A stretch of 46,146 bases of DNA from Pseudomonadota bacterium. GTDB taxonomy: Bacteria; Pseudomonadota; Gammaproteobacteria; Xanthomonadales; Rhodanobacteraceae. The stretch is from assembly GCA_021805685.1 (NCBI GenBank), contig JAJZET010000228.1, forward strand, positions 1 through 46,146, written 5' to 3'. The notes beneath the pieces are model-generated. The model did not search any database. It saw nothing but the letters and a program-made list of their open reading frames with translations, and was not told where the DNA came from. The position numbers and the translations under genes are program-made. Position 1 is the first letter of the stretch, and the number at the start of each line of letters is the position of its first letter. This document shows, piece after piece, positions 41,906 to 46,146 of this stretch.

Positions 41906-41939
41906 ATGAAAAAGCCGCGGTTTCCCGCGGCTTTTTCAT
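41906..41939. terminator. Bidirectional terminator between the AhpD-like and isocitrate dehydrogenase genes
   Basis: ATGAAAAAGCCGCGG (41906-41920), a 4-base loop, and its exact complement (41925-41939), with A- and T-runs flanking the GC stem. It can end both convergent transcripts. Confidence 0.92.
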
Positions 41940-41952
41940 CATGCCTAGCCGA

Positions 41953-42966
41953 TCAGGCCGCGACGCGCCTGGCGATCGCCGCACCGAAGCTCTCGGTGGA
42001 ACCCTTGCCGCCGAGGTCCGGCGTCACGCTGTCGCGGTCGTTCGCCATGGTGTCGCGGATCGCGGCGCGCAGCTTGTCGCCCTTGGCCACCATGCCGAGG
42101 TGGTCGAGCATGTCCGCCGCGGCCAGCAGCAGTGCGCAGGGGTTGGCGATGCCCTTGCCGGCGATGTCCGGCGCCGAGCCGTGCACAGCCTCGAAGATCG
42201 CCGCACCCTCGCCGATGTTGTCGCCTGGCGCCAGGCCCAGGCCGCCGACCAGGCCCGCGCACAGGTCGGAGAGGATGTCGCCGAACAGGTTGGTGGTGAC
42301 GATCACGTCGAACTGCTCGGGGCGCATCACCAGCTGCATGCAGGTGTTGTCCACGATCATCTCGTTGAACTCGATCTGCGGGTATTCCTTGGCAACTTCG
42401 CGCGCCACGTTCAAGAACAGGCCCGAAGCGGTCTTGATGATGTTGGCCTTGTGCACCGCCGTGACCTTCTTGCGGCCCTTCTTCACCGCCAGCTCGAAGG
42501 CGTAGCGCACGATGCGCTCGCTGCCCTTGCGGGTGTTGCGGATCATCGAGGTCGCCACTTCGCCGTCCTCCGACAGCGTCTGGCCCTCGGCCAGGTAGGC
42601 GCCCTCGGTGTTCTCTCGCACGGTGATGATGTCGATATTGTCGAAGCGCGCCTTGGTGCCCGGGAAGCTGATCGCCGGACGCACGTTGGCGTACAGGTCG
42701 AAGTGGCGGCGCAGGGTGACGTTGATCGAGGTGAAGCCGCCGCCGATCGGGGTGGTCAACGGGCCCTTCAGCGCCACCTTGTGCTCGGCGATCTTGTCCA
42801 GCGTGGCCTTGGGCAGCAGGTCGCCATGCTTCTCCAGCGCGACCATGCCGGCGTCCGCGAAATCGTAGGTAAGGCCGCAATCCAGCGCGTCGAGCACGCG
42901 CAGCGTGGCGGTCATGATCTCCGGGCCGATGCCGTCGCCCGGGATCACCGCGATGGTCTTGCTCAT
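41953..42966 (-). CDS. icd: Isocitrate dehydrogenase, NAD-type (short homodimeric form)
   Basis: A protein of 337 residues of the isocitrate/isopropylmalate dehydrogenase family. It begins TIAVIPGDGIGPEIM. IGGGFTSINVTLRRHFDLYANVRP (substrate-binding Ser and Arg), VRENTEGAYLAEGQ, NLFGDILSDLCAGLVGGLG and FEAVHGSAPDIAGKGIANP follow. The short length and the R-E-N-T-E-G region match the NAD-dependent enzymes of Xanthomonas rather than LeuB or the larger NADP enzyme. NAD preference is inferred. It starts at 42966 and acts in the TCA cycle. Confidence 0.92.
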   Translation of the reverse strand: MSKTIAVIPGDGIGPEIMTATLRVLDALDCGLTYDFADAGMVALEKHGDLLPKATLDKIAEHKVALKGPLTTPIGGGFTSINVTLRRHFDLYANVRPAISFPGTKARFDNIDIITVRENTEGAYLAEGQTLSEDGEVATSMIRNTRKGSERIVRYAFELAVKKGRKKVTAVHKANIIKTASGLFLNVAREVAKEYPQIEFNEMIVDNTCMQLVMRPEQFDVIVTTNLFGDILSDLCAGLVGGLGLAPGDNIGEGAAIFEAVHGSAPDIAGKGIANPCALLLAAADMLDHLGMVAKGDKLRAAIRDTMANDRDSVTPDLGGKGSTESFGAAIARRVAA

Positions 42967-43165
42967 GGGGGAAACTCCGTGGGGGAAGAATGCCGTCGAC
43001 AACCGCCGCAGCAAGGGCGTACGGGAGCCTGTATCGCCGCAATTATCGCCGATCCATACGGCAGCGAACAGCCAAGAAGCGGCGCAGGCGGTTGAAAATC
43101 CTCGCACGCAGCATCGCGGAAAATGGCATGGCGCCCCCGTTCCCGACGGGACGAGGCGCGCCGGG

Positions 43166-43567
43166 TCAGCCGTGGTCGGCGCAGGCGGCGTCGGCCGTGG
43201 CCTCGCCCTCTTCCAGCTTGTCGAGGAAATCGACGGCGCGGCGCAGGTGCGGAATCACGATGGATCCGCCCACGACCAGGCCCACGCTGAACGTCTCGAA
43301 GAACTCTTCACGCGTGACGCCGGCGTCCTTGCACTGCGCCACGTGATAGCTGATGCAGTCGTCGCAGCGCAGCACCATCGAGGCGACCAGGCCCAGCAGC
43401 TCCTTGGTCTTCACGTCCAGCGCACCGGGCTTGTAGGTCTGCGTGTCCAGCGCGAAGAAGCGCCGCACCACCTGGTTGTCCTCGGCCAGGATGCGTTCGT
43501 TCATGCGCTGGCGGAACGCGGTGAACTCGGCCACGCGGTCCTTTTCGCCGCCCTGCCCGGCACTCAT
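43166..43567 (-). CDS. AhpD-like / carboxymuconolactone decarboxylase-family protein
   Basis: A protein of 133 residues. The redox motif is CDDC in VLRCDDCISYHVAQCKDAGV, followed by a His four residues on, the AhpD arrangement. LDVKTKELLGLVASMVLRCDDCISYHV is the core of the family. Its ATG overlaps the TGA of the glutaredoxin gene (ATGA), so the two are translationally coupled and may work as electron donor and acceptor. It has a different length and little resemblance outside the motif to the AhpD-like protein at 41360. Confidence 0.87.
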   Translation of the reverse strand: MSAGQGGEKDRVAEFTAFRQRMNERILAEDNQVVRRFFALDTQTYKPGALDVKTKELLGLVASMVLRCDDCISYHVAQCKDAGVTREEFFETFSVGLVVGGSIVIPHLRRAVDFLDKLEEGEATADAACADHG

Positions 43568-43830
43568 GCCGCAGTTCCCAGCAGTTCCGCCAGCTTGCCG
43601 CTGCGGTCCGCCGCCACCAGGTCGTCGTAGCCACCGACGTGCTGGTCGTTGATGAAGATCTGCGGCACGGTGCGCCGGCCACCGCTGCGCGCCAGCATGG
43701 CATCGCGCTGCGCCGGATCGGTATCGACCCGCACTTCACTCCATTCCAGCCCCTTGGACTTGAGCAGGTTCTTGGCCGCCACGCAGTACGGGCATACCGC
43801 GGTGGAATAGACTTCGATCTTGGACATCAC
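43564..43830 (-). CDS. grxC: Glutaredoxin 3
   Basis: A glutaredoxin of 88 residues. The active site CPYC (C13, C16) is in IEVYSTAVCPYCVAAKNLL. RTVPQIFINDQHVGGYDDL is the glutathione-binding TVP-cis-Pro region and GG..D. It reduces disulfides in the cytoplasm with glutathione. It overlaps the AhpD-like gene (ATGA) downstream. The ATG at 43830 is followed by a second Met. Confidence 0.95.
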   Translation of the reverse strand: MMSKIEVYSTAVCPYCVAAKNLLKSKGLEWSEVRVDTDPAQRDAMLARSGGRRTVPQIFINDQHVGGYDDLVAADRSGKLAELLGTAA

Positions 43831-43979
43831 GAAACTCCGATTGCCTGCGCACCATGTAGGGGCAAAAAAACCTGGAACAAGCCTCCGAATCCGCGGTCAA
43901 TCCACACACATCGGAATGTGGCCATGACGGCCCTCCGCCCGACTCCGACAATCCAGGGACGGCCGCAAGACACCCACCC

Positions 43980-45677
43980 ATGATACCCGCCCGCATGGCA
44001 CCACGACGCCCCGCCACACGCCTGCTCACGGCCCTGATCCTCGCCGGCCTCGCCTTCGCCGCCGGGGCGCAGGACAGCTCGCGCCTGCCCGACCTCGGCA
44101 GCTCGGCCAATGCGCTGATCTCGCCGCAGGAGGCGCAGGACTACGGTGCCTCGATGCTGCGCCAGATGCGTGCGCTGGGCATGGTGGTGGACGACCCGCT
44201 GCTCGAGGACTACATCAACGACCTCGGCTTCCGGCTGGTCGCTGCCTGCGCCAAGCCGCGCGACCACTTCCAGTTCTTCGTGGTCAAGGACAACGAGGTC
44301 AACGCCTTCGCCATGCCTGGCGGCTACATTGCGGTGAATTCCGGCCTGATCACCATCACCCGCAGCGAAAGCGAACTGGCCGGCGTGATCGCGCACGAAA
44401 TCGGGCATATCACGCAAAACCACCTGCAGCGCGCGTTCGAGGATTCGAAGAAGGATGCACCGCTGATGGCGCTCGTGCTGCTGGGCGCCATCGCCGCCAG
44501 CACGGCCGGTCGCAGCGGCGGCGACGCGCCGATCGCCGTGCTGGCCGGCGGACAAGGCCTGCTGGCGCAGAAGGAAATCAACTTCACCCGCAAGGACGAG
44601 ATCGAAGCCGACCGCGCCGGCATCAAGACCCTGGCCAACGCGGGCTTCGATCCCAACGCGATGGCGGCGTTCTTCCAGCACATGCAGGACGTGTTGAGCA
44701 CGGGCGCGGGCGGCGAAGCGCCCTCCTTCCTGCAGGATCACCCGGTCACTAGCGACCGCATCGCCGACGCCAAGGCGCGCGCCGGCGCACTGATCGCCGA
44801 ACAGCAGCGACGCCCTTCCGGCGACACGTTGCTCGCGGGCCAATGGGAACAGATCAGCGCACCGATGCCCTTCGTGCACGGCCCGATCCGGCTTGGGGCG
44901 AACGCCGCCGACCCGGCCGGCCTCGACACTTACCAGCTGATGCGCGAACGCGCGCGTGTGCTGACCGGCAACCCCATCAAGCTGGTCGACTACTACGCCA
45001 GCAACCTGAAGAGCAATCCGGGCTTCGATACTCCGGCCAACCGCTACGGCTATGCGCTGGCGCTCACCCGCAGCGACCGCGGCGCGCAAGCCGTGGCGCA
45101 GCTCCAGCCATTGCTGAAGGCACATGCCGGCAGCCTGATCCTGACCCTGGCGCTGGCCGACGCCGAGCGCCAAGCCGGGCAGCGCGATGCCGCACTGGCG
45201 TTGTATCGCCAGCTCAACCAGCAGTCGCCGCGCAACCGCGCAGTGGCGCTGGCCTACGCCACCGCGCTCACCGAACGCGGCGACAAGTCGCAGGCCGGCA
45301 CCGCCGCCGACCTGCTGCGCCCGCTGCTGGAAAACAGCGACGATCCAGCGCTGTACACCGCGTATGCCCGCGCCAGCGACAAGGCCGGCGACAGCGAGCG
45401 CGCCGGCGAGGCCTGGGCCGACGCCAGCTACTACGCTGGCCGTCCGTTCGACGCGATGGAACAGCTCAAGCGACTGCTCAGGCGCGACGACCTCAGCTAC
45501 TACGCGCGCTCGCGCATCCAGGCACGCATCGCCGAACTCACCCCGCTGGTGCTGGAACTGCGCAAGCGCAAGATCGACACGCCGGACAACCCTGCCACCC
45601 AGAACGGCTCGCAGCAGTTGCAAGGCCAGCGCTGTGCCGGGCGCCTGTGTCTGGGCCTGGACGCAGGCTCCCATTGA
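43980..45677 (+). CDS. bepA: Beta-barrel assembly-enhancing protease BepA-like (M48 protease with TPR)
   Basis: A protein of 565 residues with a signal peptide (about residues 1-31, ending in GAQ). The M48 site HEIGH (H139-H143) lies in AGVIAHEIGHITQNH, with the third ligand Glu in KDEIEADRAGI. The C-terminal half (about 330-540) is TPR-like (YGYALALTRSDRGAQAVAQL, DAALALYRQLNQQSP). BepA in the periplasm helps LptD assembly and degrades stalled barrels. A second in-frame ATG at 43995 is possible. It is followed by phoB after 162 bases. Confidence 0.93.
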   Translation: MIPARMAPRRPATRLLTALILAGLAFAAGAQDSSRLPDLGSSANALISPQEAQDYGASMLRQMRALGMVVDDPLLEDYINDLGFRLVAACAKPRDHFQFFVVKDNEVNAFAMPGGYIAVNSGLITITRSESELAGVIAHEIGHITQNHLQRAFEDSKKDAPLMALVLLGAIAASTAGRSGGDAPIAVLAGGQGLLAQKEINFTRKDEIEADRAGIKTLANAGFDPNAMAAFFQHMQDVLSTGAGGEAPSFLQDHPVTSDRIADAKARAGALIAEQQRRPSGDTLLAGQWEQISAPMPFVHGPIRLGANAADPAGLDTYQLMRERARVLTGNPIKLVDYYASNLKSNPGFDTPANRYGYALALTRSDRGAQAVAQLQPLLKAHAGSLILTLALADAERQAGQRDAALALYRQLNQQSPRNRAVALAYATALTERGDKSQAGTAADLLRPLLENSDDPALYTAYARASDKAGDSERAGEAWADASYYAGRPFDAMEQLKRLLRRDDLSYYARSRIQARIAELTPLVLELRKRKIDTPDNPATQNGSQQLQGQRCAGRLCLGLDAGSH

Positions 45678-45744
45678 CCGACCGGCCAGGGACCGCCGCC
45701 TTTCCGGGCAGCGTGGCCGTCCCTGGCGGCCCGTTTAGTGCCTG

Positions 45745-45793
45745 CTGTCATGAAAGCGGACATGAGCCGTCCCGTGTCATTGCGTCGTAACAT
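45745..45793 (+). promoter_or_regulatory. Pho-box-like repeats upstream of phoB
   Basis: Four seven-base units resemble the PhoB half-site CTGTCAT: CTGTCAT (45745), CGGACAT (45757), GTGTCAT (45774) and GTAACAT (45787). Spacings are 12, 17 and 13, not the classical 11. They lie before a possible -10 (around CAATATC, 45803-45809). This suggests autoregulation by PhoB, at modest confidence. Confidence 0.4.
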
Positions 45794-45839
45794 TCCTGCA
45801 CTGCAATATCACGGTCAAAATCCAACGGATCCCGCCCGC

Positions 45840-46146
45840 GTGCACAAGCGCATCCTGATCGTCGAAGACGAAACCTCGATCCGTGAAATGATCGCCTTCG
45901 CCCTGCGCAAGGCTGATATGGAGGCGATGCAGGCCGCCGACGCCCGGGCCGCGCAGCTCGCCATTTCCGAGCAGGTGCCTGACCTGATCCTGCTGGACTG
46001 GATGCTGCCCGGCATGAGCGGGCTGGAGCTGGCGCGCCGGCTGCGCAAGGAAGAGTTGAGCCGCGAGATCCCCATCATCATGCTCACCGCGCGCGGCGAG
46101 GAGATGGATCGTGTCAACGGCCTCGAGGCCGGCGTGGACGACTACG
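45840..46146 (+). CDS. phoB: Phosphate regulon response regulator PhoB, N-terminal part (3' end outside window)
   Basis: The gene runs off the right edge; about 102 residues are seen. They form a receiver domain: ILIVEDETSIREMIAFALRKADM, then LILLDWMLPGMSGLELARRLRK with the phospho-acceptor aspartate, and IIMLTARGEEMDRVNGLEAGVDDY, which is the PhoB form. The GTG at 45840 starts it with HKRILIVEDE. In-frame ATGs at 45750 and 45762 would add about 30 residues, but they fall inside the Pho-box-like repeats, so they are less likely. The DNA-binding domain is outside. Confidence 0.9.
   Translation, partial: MHKRILIVEDETSIREMIAFALRKADMEAMQAADARAAQLAISEQVPDLILLDWMLPGMSGLELARRLRKEELSREIPIIMLTARGEEMDRVNGLEAGVDDY

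Overview
The window is a dense, GC-rich (by eye clearly over 60% GC) bacterial chromosome segment. Gene content and order point to a gammaproteobacterium of the Xanthomonadales, most like Rhodanobacteraceae (Rhodanobacter, Dyella or Frateuria type). The clues are the dapA-bamC / gcvR-bcp cluster, pcnB-folK-panB-panC-panD, an NAD-type isocitrate dehydrogenase, and bepA next to phoB. This placement is inferred from gene content, not from a database search. Almost everything is ordinary chromosomal housekeeping. I see no prophage, plasmid genes or CRISPR array, and no gene-free stretch longer than 300 bases; the longest, 33290-33587, holds a dispersed palindrome and a terminator.

Layout. 1-700: 3' end of katG, then two palindromes. 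733-5594: two paralogous CheY-like response regulators, both on the minus strand. They flank an accessory block made of a reductase-like gene, a glutathione S-transferase, a divergent TetR regulator with a good operator palindrome, and a TnpB-only transposable element with a probable omega RNA. 5692-11002: minus-strand hslR, an AEC transporter, then htpX and htpG. Two unrecognised plus-strand genes sit at 7179-8092. 11120-18663: gluQRS, a PHB-type acetoacetyl-CoA reductase, a PAS-GAF-GGDEF diguanylate cyclase, tcdA, a small cytochrome c'-like protein, a DUF962 protein, pirin, an old yellow enzyme and a hydrolase. 18721-19514: two cold-shock genes with terminators and a shared leader motif. 19685-26261: a lipoprotein, a YcaQ-type glycosylase, pldA, an acetyltransferase, slyD, a PBP4-type peptidase and a glutathione peroxidase.

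26334-28959 is the methionine ABC importer metN-metI-metQ, with a possible 24-residue hydrophobic peptide gene just before metQ. 29020-33166 (minus) is pcnB-folK-panB-panC-panD, covering RNA polyadenylation, folate and pantothenate synthesis. A tRNA-Glu(CUC) gene diverges from pcnB, and its promoter abuts the pcnB start codon. 33588-38261 holds fdxA, bamC-like and dapA, gcvR, bcp and phoH. 38308-40326 holds a small membrane protein, thiD and an LpxO-like hydroxylase.

40329-41818 is the most informative region: an ECF41-type sigma factor gene followed by an AhpD-like gene. Each is preceded by the same bipartite sequence (CGGTAACG, 16 bases, CGTCCTTGC), which reads as the sigma factor's own promoter. 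41953-43830 holds isocitrate dehydrogenase and a translationally coupled glutaredoxin / AhpD-like pair. The window ends with the bepA protease gene and the start of phoB, which has Pho-box-like repeats upstream.
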